Shown piece by piece: positions 1 through 6,876 of a DNA stretch of 7,094 bases (positions are counted from its first letter, which is position 1; each line of letters starts with the position of its first letter). The notes below the pieces were generated by a model. That model was given only the letters and a program-made list of their open reading frames with translations, searched no databases and was not told the DNA's origin. The DNA lies in the NCBI GenBank assembly GCA_021442845.1, contig JABUSD010000013.1, forward strand, positions 1 through 7,094. The letters run 5' to 3'. The position numbers and the translations under genes are program-made. This DNA comes from Holdemanella sp. GTDB lineage: Bacteria > Bacillota_I > Bacilli_A > Erysipelotrichales > Erysipelotrichaceae.

Positions 1-576
1 TATAAGCTGATGAAAAAGGAACATCCTTTTATTACTGGATCTGAAGACAGCATTTTCGCAATCCTTCTAGCTTTCTCGGATAAGAAAGATGAAGAAATTG
101 TTGCCGATGTTGAAAAGATCTTTAAGGAATTAAAAGAAGATGATATCGAAACAAACTGCAAACAGACAGTTGCATTAATCTTCTCATTAACAGAAGGTGA
201 TTATCTTGAAAAATGCAACAAGTTAAGAGATGTCCTTGCTGAATTGAAACGCAACGATAGAAAATATAGTCCATATCATGAAATGGGTGCCTTAGCAGGT
301 CTTGTATTACTTCCTGTTGATACACATACAATGGTACAGGATATGTTAGAAGTTGATGAATTCTTATCGGACAAGAAGGATTATGGTTTCTTAGGATTCA
401 CTAAGAAGGAAAGATTATCCCATGCAGCTATGATTCTATCTGGTTATTATTCTAATAATAATAATTTCACAGTTGAAGTAGGTTCTCTTGTTAGTGTAAT
501 CGCTTTAATCGCTGTACAGGAAGCCGCTCTATTTGGAGCTATCGCAGCTGGTGTTGTTGTCGGTGCTGCACACTAA
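1..576 (+). CDS. DUF4003-like protein of unknown function, 3' part (5' end outside window)
   Basis: The open frame enters at base 1 (Tyr-Lys-Leu before the first Met) and ends at TAA 574-576, giving 191 visible codons. The text resembles the C-terminal half of DUF4003 proteins as I remember them: a KKEHPFITGSEDS stretch near the start, a central ALAGLVLLP segment, a LEVDEFLSDKK segment, then GFTKKERLSHAAMILSG. DUF4003 proteins are usually over 300 residues, so the real start probably lies upstream; no SD precedes the ATG at 10. The last 30 or so residues are strongly hydrophobic and Ala/Gly/Val-rich, preceded by a run of four Asn. This tail could be a membrane segment or a buried helix. No catalytic motif is visible and the biochemical role is unknown. 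The gene converges on the helicase and shares a terminator with it. The family name is recalled from sequence style, not from a search. Confidence 0.72.
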   Translation, partial: YKLMKKEHPFITGSEDSIFAILLAFSDKKDEEIVADVEKIFKELKEDDIETNCKQTVALIFSLTEGDYLEKCNKLRDVLAELKRNDRKYSPYHEMGALAGLVLLPVDTHTMVQDMLEVDEFLSDKKDYGFLGFTKKERLSHAAMILSGYYSNNNNFTVEVGSLVSVIALIAVQEAALFGAIAAGVVVGAAH

Positions 577-583
577 TTAAAAG

Positions 584-610
584 AAAAGGCTTTTTCAAGC
601 CTTTTTTTAT
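584..610. terminator. Bidirectional intrinsic terminator between convergent genes
   Basis: A perfect 9-bp inverted repeat (AAAAGGCTT at 584-592, loop TTTC at 593-596, AAGCCTTTT at 597-605) is followed on the plus strand by more T residues. Read on the minus strand, the stem is followed by CTTTT. It lies 7 bp after the stop codon of the DUF4003-like gene and fills most of the 30-bp gap to the helicase stop codon at 607-609, which it touches. It should end transcription from both sides. Confidence 0.9.
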
Positions 611-1923
611 TTTGGTTTCTTGTTAATGGAAAGATCGATATCCTCTTCCATGAGAATCTGTTTGACTTCATAACGGAATAAAGCACAGGCAAATTCATCA
701 ATGGACATATTGTTCTGCTTACAGAAATTATAGATAGGCGTTAGATATTTATATACTTTTTCTTCCTTTGCAATCTTTAATACATCCTCAAAGATCCGTC
801 TTTCCTGTTCCTTTTTTATCTGTTCTAAGCTTGGGATTTCCTTTTCAATCAGTTTTACATGGCATACCTGTTCTATGGCATGGATTTTATTGAATTCTTT
901 ATTTGTGACAAAGGTATGGGCAATGCCATCCTTTCCAGCTCTTCCCGTACGTCCAATGCGATGGACATAATATTCCACTTCCTGAGGGATATCATAATTG
1001 ATGACAGCTTCAACATCATCTACATCAATACCACGGGCCGCAATATCGGTACAGATTAGCACTTCAATATTTCCATTTCGGAAATTATTCATCACAAAAT
1101 CCCTTTGTTTCTGATTTAAATCGCCATGCAGACCATCAGCGATGAATCCATCCTCCTGTAACTCTTTCGCAAGCCGTGCAACCATCGTTTTCATATTGCA
1201 GAATACAATAGACCTTCTATAGTTATAGTGGCTTAGAATGCGTTTAAGAGCTTCATATTTATATTCCTGGCGGATGCCATAATAGTACTGTTCAATCGAT
1301 TCAATCGTCAATACATCCTGAGTAACTTTGATAAAGATAGGATTCTTTAAATACTGGCTTGTGATATCCAGTATCGGTTTTGGCATAGTCGCTGAGAAAA
1401 GACATGTCTGGTGATCCTTTTCAATCTGGCTTAGGATATATTCCATATCTTCACGAAATCCCATATTCAGCATTTCATCCGCTTCATCTAAGACAACCAT
1501 TTCAATATCCTTTAATTTAATGGTATGACGGCGCATATGATCCATGACTCTTCCGGGTGTACCAACCACAATCTGTACTCCACGCAAGCCTTTGATCTGC
1601 CTTACGATATCCTGACCTCCATAAATGGCCATAACGCGCACACCCATCATATATTTAGCTAAGCTTCTTAGTTCATTGGTTACCTGCATCGCAAGCTCTC
1701 TTGTTGGAGTAAGGATTAGAAACTGCAGCTTCTTACTATCGGGATTGACTTTTTCTAGAATAGGAAGGCCAAAGGCTGCTGTCTTTCCCGTTCCCGTCTG
1801 GGCCTGTCCAATGATATCCTTGCCCAATAATAAAGGTGGTATCGCCTGTTCCTGTATTGGCGTCATTTCCCTGAATCCCATATCATCAATGGCTCTTTGC
1901 AGTAATTCATTTACAATCACCAT
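607..1923 (-). CDS. DEAD-box ATP-dependent RNA helicase (CshA/DeaD type)
   Basis: This 438-residue protein carries the full DEAD-box motif set in order: Q motif around TPIQEQAIP (21-29), motif I AQTGTGKT (41-48), Ia PTRELA (73-78), GG (102-103), Ib TPGR (122-125), II DEAD (146-149), III SAT (177-179), IV around IVFCN (239-243), V TDIAARGID (292-300) and VI HRIGRTGR (321-328). Such enzymes use ATP to unwind short RNA duplexes in the cytoplasm, in ribosome assembly, mRNA turnover and cold adaptation. After the two RecA-like domains there is a charged C-terminal extension of about 80 residues. I see no clear DbpA-type RNA-binding domain and no RGG or basic low-complexity tail, so it is shorter than many CshA/DeaD proteins. 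Start: ATG with AGGAGG 5 nt upstream. That SD overlaps the stop codon of the transporter gene, which suggests cotranscription and coupled translation. The exact paralogue (cshA, cshB, deaD) cannot be assigned, so no symbol is given. Confidence 0.95.
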   Translation of the reverse strand: MVIVNELLQRAIDDMGFREMTPIQEQAIPPLLLGKDIIGQAQTGTGKTAAFGLPILEKVNPDSKKLQFLILTPTRELAMQVTNELRSLAKYMMGVRVMAIYGGQDIVRQIKGLRGVQIVVGTPGRVMDHMRRHTIKLKDIEMVVLDEADEMLNMGFREDMEYILSQIEKDHQTCLFSATMPKPILDITSQYLKNPIFIKVTQDVLTIESIEQYYYGIRQEYKYEALKRILSHYNYRRSIVFCNMKTMVARLAKELQEDGFIADGLHGDLNQKQRDFVMNNFRNGNIEVLICTDIAARGIDVDDVEAVINYDIPQEVEYYVHRIGRTGRAGKDGIAHTFVTNKEFNKIHAIEQVCHVKLIEKEIPSLEQIKKEQERRIFEDVLKIAKEEKVYKYLTPIYNFCKQNNMSIDEFACALFRYEVKQILMEEDIDLSINKKPK

Positions 1924-1928
1924 ACAAT

Positions 1929-1934
1929 CCTCCT
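1929..1934 (-). promoter_or_regulatory. Helicase ribosome binding site overlapping the transporter stop codon
   Basis: On the minus strand the bases read TAGGAGG, then 5 nt, then ATG. The TAG stop of the AEC transporter (1933-1935) shares two bases with the AGGAGG Shine-Dalgarno of the helicase. Ribosomes ending on the transporter would sit on the initiation site of the helicase, an arrangement typical of coupled translation. Confidence 0.85.
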
Positions 1935-2838
1935 ATAATAAAATCCCTAACATGACTGGCATTGTGATAATACTCAGTACGGTAGATACAATCACAATGG
2001 CCGATGCGAATTCACTGTGGCGCTTATATTGATTGGCATAAATCGCAATCAAAGACCCCGCAGGAAGCACCGATGAAATCACAATGAGTTCACGAATGAA
2101 TAGATCACATGGAATAAAATCCATAATCACTTTAAACACAACGGGTATGATTGTTAAGCGAAATAATACCATTCCAATCATCTTTTTATTTTCAAACAGC
2201 ATCTTTAATGGAATCAGACTTAAGGATACCCCTATGACAATCATACTGACTGGAGTTGTCGCATTTCCTAATAAGCTGAATACATCAATCACATTAGCAG
2301 GTAATGGAATCTTTCCAAAATATAAGATTAAAGATGCAATCGAACAGATTAACCCTGGTGTCAGCATACTCTTAATATTCAGTTTTACCCCTTTTTGAAG
2401 CAGATAGATTCCATAGGTATACATTAAGAGATTGTATCCCATATGCATAATCGAAAAAATGAAGACCGCATATTCTCCATAGAGTGCCCGCATCAAAGGA
2501 TAACCTAGAAAGCCTGTATTGGCAAAGATAAACATCATCTTATAGATGGTCTTATCTGGTTCCTCGCATCGATAGATGGAAAAGAAAAGAATGGTAATCA
2601 ATAGAATCACAATATAAAATCCAATCCCATAATATAAAGCCTGTAAGACAATGCCATCACTTGTCATTTCCCCTTTGGCATAGACAGCGGCAATGACCTG
2701 GGCAGGACAGAATATATTGGATACCAGATAGGATAAGCCACTGTTCTTATTTGCATCTAATACCTTTTTATAGCCAAGATAATATCCAATCAGAATCAAT
2801 GCAAACAGTTCTAACATGACAGGAATCACAGACCCCAT
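1933..2838 (-). CDS. AEC (auxin efflux carrier) family transporter / permease
   Basis: This 301-residue integral membrane protein has about ten hydrophobic segments, roughly at residues 4-22, 35-53, 64-88, 101-120, 123-147, 160-175, 184-206, 219-241, 249-268 and 278-300. It carries the AEC-family signature around FANTGFLGYPL (105-115) and a second conserved stretch, NATTPVSMIVIGVSL (192-206). Family members are secondary carriers for organic acids, amino acids or related small anions; the substrate cannot be read from sequence, and auxin itself is unlikely. Length matches the family (about 300). Start: ATG with AAGGAGG 8 nt upstream. It lies 36 bp downstream of hisI, behind a hairpin with a T-run, and directly before the helicase. 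A role linked to histidine or an intermediate is possible from position alone but not shown by the sequence. Confidence 0.9.
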   Translation of the reverse strand: MGSVIPVMLELFALILIGYYLGYKKVLDANKNSGLSYLVSNIFCPAQVIAAVYAKGEMTSDGIVLQALYYGIGFYIVILLITILFFSIYRCEEPDKTIYKMMFIFANTGFLGYPLMRALYGEYAVFIFSIMHMGYNLLMYTYGIYLLQKGVKLNIKSMLTPGLICSIASLILYFGKIPLPANVIDVFSLLGNATTPVSMIVIGVSLSLIPLKMLFENKKMIGMVLFRLTIIPVVFKVIMDFIPCDLFIRELIVISSVLPAGSLIAIYANQYKRHSEFASAIVIVSTVLSIITMPVMLGILL

Positions 2839-2846
2839 AAAAACTT

Positions 2847-2853
2847 CCTCCTT
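2847..2853 (-). promoter_or_regulatory. Ribosome binding site of the AEC transporter
   Basis: AAGGAGG on the minus strand lies 8 nt before the transporter ATG. It directly abuts the T-run of the hisI-distal hairpin, so hairpin, T-run and SD form one continuous block with no room for a separate promoter between them. Confidence 0.85.
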
Positions 2854-2877
2854 AAAAAAAACTCCATATGGAGTTTA
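2854..2877 (-). terminator. Hairpin plus T-run at the end of hisI (likely his operon terminator)
   Basis: Positions 2859-2876 are a perfect 18-bp palindrome, AAACTCCATATGGAGTTT. On the minus strand it can fold with a 7-bp stem and an ATAT loop, and GGAG is followed by eight T residues, the form of an intrinsic terminator. The 5' arm begins inside the hisI stop codon TAA (2877-2875), and the T-run ends at the SD of the transporter. The stem is short and only moderately GC-rich, so termination may be partial. A perfect palindrome could also be an operator for a dimeric regulator; the T-run favours the terminator reading. Confidence 0.7.
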
Positions 2878-3189
2878 TTTTTCATATTGACGATAGAAAC
2901 AAGAATGATGGCCTGTATGACAGGCAGCCCCTTCCTGTTCTACCTTAATTAGTATAGTATCTTCATCGCAATCAATCAAGATGTCTTTGACATGTTGATA
3001 ATGTCCGGATGTAGCCCCTTTGATCCACAATTCATTGCGGGAACGCGACCAATAGGTTGCCAGTTTTGTTTCAACGGTTCTATTAAAGCTTTCTTCATTC
3101 ATATAGGCTAACATCAAGACTTCATTTGTATCGACTTCCTGTACAATGACAGGAACAAGTCCATTTCCCTTTTTAAAATCTATTTGCAT
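2875..3189 (-). CDS. hisI: Phosphoribosyl-AMP cyclohydrolase (monofunctional)
   Basis: HisI opens the adenine ring of phosphoribosyl-AMP to give ProFAR, the third step of histidine synthesis, in the cytoplasm. The 104-residue protein has the family core: [16 protein letters not shown] (48-63), an Asp-rich DCDED (73-77) and the C-terminal [10 protein letters not shown] (89-98). Cys74, Cys90 and Cys97 match the three zinc-ligand cysteines of the family in spacing (16 and 7), and the nearby Asp residues match its metal site. The protein stops at the normal end of HisI; no HisE pyrophosphatase domain is fused. The ATG lies inside the end of hisF (10-nt overlap). The nearest purine-rich SD-like bases (AAAGGA) are about 14 nt upstream, too far for a normal SD, so translation probably depends on ribosomes arriving from hisF. 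The start fits the usual N-terminus of the family. Confidence 0.96.
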   Translation of the reverse strand: MQIDFKKGNGLVPVIVQEVDTNEVLMLAYMNEESFNRTVETKLATYWSRSRNELWIKGATSGHYQHVKDILIDCDEDTILIKVEQEGAACHTGHHSCFYRQYEK

Positions 3190-3947
3190 AATCGTACTGG
3201 AATTCCTTTCTTATCAAGATAGTCCTTGACATCATCCACAGTCAATTCCCCATAATGGAATAAGGATGCGGCAAGGGCAGCTTCGGCACAGTCTTCTTCA
3301 AAGACTTCGGCAAAGTGTTCTAAAGACCCACAGCCTCCGGATGCGATGACAGGTACATCTACCGCTTCATGAACGGCTTTCAGCATATCGATATCAAAGC
3401 CTTTTTTGGTTCCATCGGCATCCATCGATGTCAACAGGATTTCCCCTGCTCCTAAGGATACCCCTTTTTTTACCCATTCAATCAAGTCTAAGCCAGTATC
3501 TTCTCTTCCCCCGCGCACATAGACATTCCATCCTGTACCATCTTCTCTTTTTCTTCCATCAATAGCTAGAACGATGCACTGGTTTCCAAACATCATGGAT
3601 CCTTCTCTTATCAATTCTGGATTGCGTACAGCAGCACTATTCAAACTGACTTTATCCGCTCCCGCACGAAGCATTCTTTTAATATCTTCAATGGTACGGA
3701 TACCACCACCTACTGTAAAAGGAATAAAGATTTCAGCTGCAACCTGTTCTACGACATGCACCATTGTATCTCTTTCTTCATGGGTTGCGGTAATATCTAG
3801 AAAAACCAGTTCATCCGCCTGCTGCTTATAATATTCCTTGGCAAGATCCACAGGATCTCCCACTTCTTTTAAACCGACAAAGTTGATTCCTTTGACAACC
3901 TTCCCTGCTTTTACATCTAAACATGGAATAATTCGTTTTGTATGCAT
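3180..3947 (-). CDS. hisF: Imidazole glycerol phosphate synthase, cyclase subunit
   Basis: HisF joins ammonia delivered by HisH to PRFAR, forming imidazole glycerol phosphate and AICAR; AICAR returns to purine synthesis. The 255-residue beta/alpha barrel has the catalytic Asp11 (in PCLDV) and Asp130 (in AIDGR), with Asp51 and Asp176 also at the positions known from Thermotoga HisF. Arg5, Glu46 and Lys99, residues of the ammonia gate at the barrel base, are present. Phosphate-binding loops are visible at VGGGIRT (79-85) and ASGGCGS (202-208). Start: ATG with GAGG 7 nt upstream, 2 nt after the hisA stop. Its end overlaps hisI by 10 nt. It forms a complex with HisH, encoded two genes upstream. 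Length is normal and nothing is missing. Confidence 0.97.
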   Translation of the reverse strand: MHTKRIIPCLDVKAGKVVKGINFVGLKEVGDPVDLAKEYYKQQADELVFLDITATHEERDTMVHVVEQVAAEIFIPFTVGGGIRTIEDIKRMLRAGADKVSLNSAAVRNPELIREGSMMFGNQCIVLAIDGRKREDGTGWNVYVRGGREDTGLDLIEWVKKGVSLGAGEILLTSMDADGTKKGFDIDMLKAVHEAVDVPVIASGGCGSLEHFAEVFEEDCAEAALAASLFHYGELTVDDVKDYLDKKGIPVRLCK

Positions 3948-3949
3948 AA

Positions 3950-4666
3950 CTATTCCTCACACAATGCCAATGCTTCTTTTAAATCTAACGTCTTGGCATA
4001 CATCGCTTTTCCCGTAATGGCTCCATAGACATCCAGATCCTTTAACTGTTTGATATGCATAATATCTTTAATACCACCCGATGCAGTAATATTGATAGAA
4101 ACAGCTTTCTTTAATTCTTTTAACATATCCAGATTCGGTCCTGCTAAGGTTCCATCTTTGGAAATATCGGTAAAGATGATTGTCTTTACCCCGAAAGATT
4201 CCATCTTCTTTGCGAAATCAATATAGTAATAATTAGAATCCTCTAGCCATCCATTGCCACAGACATAGCCATTCTTGCAGTCGAGTCCAACCGCAATCTT
4301 ATCCCCATATTTCAAGATGGCTTCTTTTAATAAAGCTTCATTGGAAATGGCAGCTGTTCCTAGAATGACACGGGCAATGCCATTGTCTAAATAGAATTCA
4401 ATATCTTCCATGGTACGAATGCCACCACCCACTTCAATAGGCATACTGATTTCATTGACTAAGGATACGATCAATTTCGCATTTTCCTTTTTTCCAGATT
4501 TCGCCCCATCCAGATCCACACAATGCAGATATTTAGCACCCAATCGATCAAATTCTCTGGCAATATCTAAGACAGAAGTTCCAACAACTTCCTTTTTTCC
4601 ATAATCCCCCTGATATAAACGTACCGGGGATTGATCAATAATATCAATGGCTGGGATAATAATCAT
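3950..4666 (-). CDS. hisA: ProFAR isomerase (phosphoribosylformimino-AICAR-P isomerase)
   Basis: HisA performs the Amadori rearrangement of ProFAR to PRFAR, the substrate of HisF. The 238-residue beta/alpha barrel shows the general base Asp8 (PAID), the second catalytic Asp129 (GLD), and the phosphate-binding loops VGGGIRT (79-85) and ASGGIKD (195-201). DLDGAKSG (51-58) and TDISKDGT (166-173) are typical of the family. Its start overlaps the hisH stop (ATGA, 4 nt), with GGAGG (4674-4678) 7 nt before the ATG. It is paralogous to HisF next door: the GGGIRT loop sits at the same residue number in both proteins. Assignment as HisA and not a bifunctional PriA (HisA/TrpF) rests on the complete his gene context. 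Confidence 0.97.
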   Translation of the reverse strand: MIIIPAIDIIDQSPVRLYQGDYGKKEVVGTSVLDIAREFDRLGAKYLHCVDLDGAKSGKKENAKLIVSLVNEISMPIEVGGGIRTMEDIEFYLDNGIARVILGTAAISNEALLKEAILKYGDKIAVGLDCKNGYVCGNGWLEDSNYYYIDFAKKMESFGVKTIIFTDISKDGTLAGPNLDMLKELKKAVSINITASGGIKDIMHIKQLKDLDVYGAITGKAMYAKTLDLKEALALCEE

Positions 4667-5277
4667 ATAAATTCCTCCACAAAATATTGTAATATCTTCA
4701 AGCCATCTTCCCCGCTCTTTTCAGGGTGAAACTGGCATCCTAATACATTATCATGTCCTACCAGACCAGGAATCTTTAAACTTCCATACATGGAATATCC
4801 ATATAAATCTTCATTTTCATAATTCATGGCACAATAGGAATGTACATAATACATAAATGGTTTTGATGACATTCTATCAAACAGAACGTGTTGTCCATTC
4901 CTTTCCAATAAGTTCCATCCGATATGGGGAATACGAACTGTCTCATCTTCCATCAATAAGACATCCCCTTTGATAAAGCCAAATCCTTTTGTATATCCAT
5001 TTTCACTGGATGAATCAAAAAGTGCCTGCATCCCTAGACAGATGCCAAGTAATGGCTTTTTCTTTATACCTACTTCTTCCTTGATGAAATCATAAAGATC
5101 ACAATCCTCAATATTTTTCATCATATCCTGAAAGGCACCAACACCAGGTAAAATCCATTTATCACACGTACTAAGGATTGTTTTATCCTTTGTGATGATG
5201 CATGGTTTACCAATCTTTAAAAGGGCATTTTCAACACTTCTTAGATTCCCCATTCCATAGTCGATGATTCCAATCAT
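4663..5277 (-). CDS. hisH: Imidazole glycerol phosphate synthase, glutaminase subunit
   Basis: HisH hydrolyses glutamine and channels ammonia into the HisF barrel. This is a class I glutamine amidotransferase of 204 residues with the triad Cys80 (in GICLGMQ), His184 and Glu186 (in QFHPEKSG). The oxyanion-strand motif PGVG (44-47), the HIGWN stretch (118-122) and the YYVHSY stretch (143-148) that are typical of HisH are present. Start: ATG with AAAAGGAG (5285-5292) 7 nt upstream, overlapping the hisB stop by 4 nt (ATGA). The gene for its partner HisF lies beyond hisA in the same operon, so both subunits are made from one transcript. Confidence 0.97.
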   Translation of the reverse strand: MIGIIDYGMGNLRSVENALLKIGKPCIITKDKTILSTCDKWILPGVGAFQDMMKNIEDCDLYDFIKEEVGIKKKPLLGICLGMQALFDSSSENGYTKGFGFIKGDVLLMEDETVRIPHIGWNLLERNGQHVLFDRMSSKPFMYYVHSYCAMNYENEDLYGYSMYGSLKIPGLVGHDNVLGCQFHPEKSGEDGLKILQYFVEEFI

Positions 5278-5855
5278 TCAATCACTCCTTTTGAGGATGG
5301 AATTGTATCCGATACAACCATTGTCGCCTGTTTTAAAGCTCTACCAAGCGCTTTAAAGATGGCTTCAATCTTGTGGTGATCATTGGTTCCATAATATACA
5401 TTGACATGTAGAGTAATCCCTGCACTAAAGGCAAAAGCCCGCAAAAATTCCTCGGTCATCTCTACCGAATACATACCAATGCTCTCTCTTTTAGTTTCAC
5501 AGTTATAAACCAGATAAGGTCTTCCACTAATATCCAAGGTTACATTGCATAATGTTTCATCCATCGGAAGCATCATCGACCCATAACGGGCAATTCCCCT
5601 TTTATCCCCTAAAGCTTCTTTAAAGGCACATCCCAATAGAATTCCACAATCTTCAATTGTGTGGTGGTCGCATACTTCTAAATCCCCTTTGGCATAGATA
5701 TCCAGATCATACCCAGAGTGGAAGGCAAACAATGTCAGCATGTGATCAAAGAATCCAATCCCTGTATCTATATTAGATTGTCCATTTCCATCTAAATGGA
5801 TGGATAGTTTAATCCTGGTTTCCTTTGTATTTCTTTCAAGTAGAGCATCTCGCAT
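5274..5855 (-). CDS. hisB: Imidazoleglycerol-phosphate dehydratase (monofunctional)
   Basis: HisB removes water from imidazole glycerol phosphate to give imidazole acetol phosphate, the substrate of HisC. From the ATG at 5855 the protein has 193 residues, the usual length of the monofunctional enzyme. It shows [10 protein letters not shown] (31-40) and the two metal-binding DHHxxE motifs, DHHTIE (63-68) and DHHKIE (159-164), plus the C-terminal SSKG. There is no N-terminal HAD phosphatase domain as in the bifunctional E. coli HisB. The frame is open to an ATG at 5879, but that one lacks an SD and lies within hisC. The ATG at 5855 has AAGGAGG 6 nt upstream and gives the normal family N-terminus, so it is chosen. 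It starts 1 nt after the hisC stop and overlaps hisH by 4 nt. Confidence 0.96.
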   Translation of the reverse strand: MRDALLERNTKETRIKLSIHLDGNGQSNIDTGIGFFDHMLTLFAFHSGYDLDIYAKGDLEVCDHHTIEDCGILLGCAFKEALGDKRGIARYGSMMLPMDETLCNVTLDISGRPYLVYNCETKRESIGMYSVEMTEEFLRAFAFSAGITLHVNVYYGTNDHHKIEAIFKALGRALKQATMVVSDTIPSSKGVIE

Positions 5856-5856
5856 A

Positions 5857-6876
5857 TTAAGCCTCCTTATCATATGCATCTAAAATAGATGTTACAATTT
5901 CCATTTCTTCTTCATTGCCAATTGTGATTCTAAAATAATCACAGTTCTTATAGATTCGAAGTACAATCTTCTGTTCTTCAAACATTTTTAAACAGGCATC
6001 ATTATCCTTGCATGTAACCATCACAAAATTACCTTGTGAAGGATAAATCTTTATATTCTTATAGTTTTTATGAATTAAAGCATCTCTTCTATTTTTAATC
6101 TGTTCAATGGATTCCTTATACTCATCGACATGACTTAATAGAATGGTAGATAGTTTCATAGTCAATGAACTCAAGGCATACGGTACCTTTGATAATTTTA
6201 ACTGAGCCATTGCCTTTTTAGGGCCACATAGAAAGCCACAGCGCATTCCCGCAAAACCAAAGGCTTTGGATAAAGTACGTGTTACAAATAGATTTTCATA
6301 GTCATTGATATGATTTACCATGCTTTCCGTGGCAAATTCAACATAGGCTTCATCAATGATAACAGGAATATCCTTAAAAGCTTCGACAATTTTTTTAATG
6401 TCTTTCCATCCAAGAAAATGTCCTGTTGGATTGTTTGGATTGGAAAACAACACAAGTTTGACATTGTTTTCTAATCCCATTTCAATAAAGGCATCAATAT
6501 CAAAACTGCCATCCTTTTCGCATGGATATTTTAATAGATTGGCTTCATAAGAAGTTGCATAATAATCATACATAGAAAAATCAGGCGCAATGGTATATAA
6601 AGTCTTTCCTTTTCCCAGATAATAGCCAATCATCATGCCTAACATCTGATCAGAACCATTTCCACAAAGAATCTGATTGGCATCCAGTTGAATATATGAA
6701 GAATAGGCATTTAACAGTTCCGTACAGTCATCATCCGGATATCGGTTAAAGTAAACCTCTTCCATTCCCTTTTTCATTTCTTCTAATAATTCCTTTGAAA
6801 TATTGGAACTGTTTTCATTGGCATTTAAAAGGATGCCTTCCTGTTTATGGGCTGTATAGGATTCGATCTTTTTCAT
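5857..6876 (-). CDS. hisC: Histidinol-phosphate aminotransferase
   Basis: HisC transfers an amino group from glutamate to imidazole acetol phosphate, giving histidinol phosphate. The 339-residue PLP enzyme of fold type I has a RYPD substrate-region motif (45-48), the cofactor-loop residues GNGSD (72-76), NPNNPTG (146-152), IDEAYVEF (174-181) with Asp175 and Tyr178, the Schiff-base Lys204 in [12 protein letters not shown] (201-212), and the C-terminal Arg316 in YFRITIG that binds the substrate phosphate or carboxylate. Length is normal. Start: ATG overlapping the hisD stop (ATGA), with GAGG 8 nt upstream. Its place between hisD and hisB makes HisC rather than a paralogous aromatic aminotransferase the clear choice. 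Confidence 0.96.
   Translation of the reverse strand: MKKIESYTAHKQEGILLNANENSSNISKELLEEMKKGMEEVYFNRYPDDDCTELLNAYSSYIQLDANQILCGNGSDQMLGMMIGYYLGKGKTLYTIAPDFSMYDYYATSYEANLLKYPCEKDGSFDIDAFIEMGLENNVKLVLFSNPNNPTGHFLGWKDIKKIVEAFKDIPVIIDEAYVEFATESMVNHINDYENLFVTRTLSKAFGFAGMRCGFLCGPKKAMAQLKLSKVPYALSSLTMKLSTILLSHVDEYKESIEQIKNRRDALIHKNYKNIKIYPSQGNFVMVTCKDNDACLKMFEEQKIVLRIYKNCDYFRITIGNEEEMEIVTSILDAYDKEA
5862..5868 (-). promoter_or_regulatory. hisB ribosome binding site inside the 3' end of hisC
   Basis: AAGGAGG on the minus strand lies 6 nt before the ATG at 5853-5855. It forms part of the codons for the last residues of HisC. It decides the hisB start against the longer open frame that begins at 5879. 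Confidence 0.9.

Noticed and set aside
10..12. ATG at 10 as the true start of the DUF4003-like gene
   Set aside because: The frame is open before it, there is no SD in the visible bases, and the family is much longer, so the gene is cut by the window edge.
1625..2032. 135-codon open frame on the plus strand
   Set aside because: It lies antisense across the 5' part of the helicase and the 3' end of the transporter, both well supported. The predicted protein has no recognisable motif.
2874..2902. Possible promoter for the transporter (minus strand, TTGTTT, 17 nt, AATAAA)
   Set aside because: Only 3 of 6 and 4 of 6 bases match consensus, and it overlaps the hisI stop and the terminator hairpin. 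Too weak to list in an AT-rich sequence.
2911..2925. Inverted repeat GCCTGT-ATG-ACAGGC inside hisI
   Set aside because: It encodes the conserved Ala-Cys-His-Thr-Gly of the HisI zinc site, has a 3-nt loop and no T-run, and is most simply explained by the codons.
3574..4604. Plus-strand open frames opposite hisF and hisA (3574-3831, 4410-4604)
   Set aside because: They are antisense shadows; their similarity to each other reflects the paralogous GGGIRT loop of HisF and HisA.
5856..5879. Upstream ATGs in the hisB frame adding up to 8 residues
   Set aside because: No SD precedes them, they lie inside hisC, and the ATG at 5855 has a perfect SD and gives the family's normal N-terminus.
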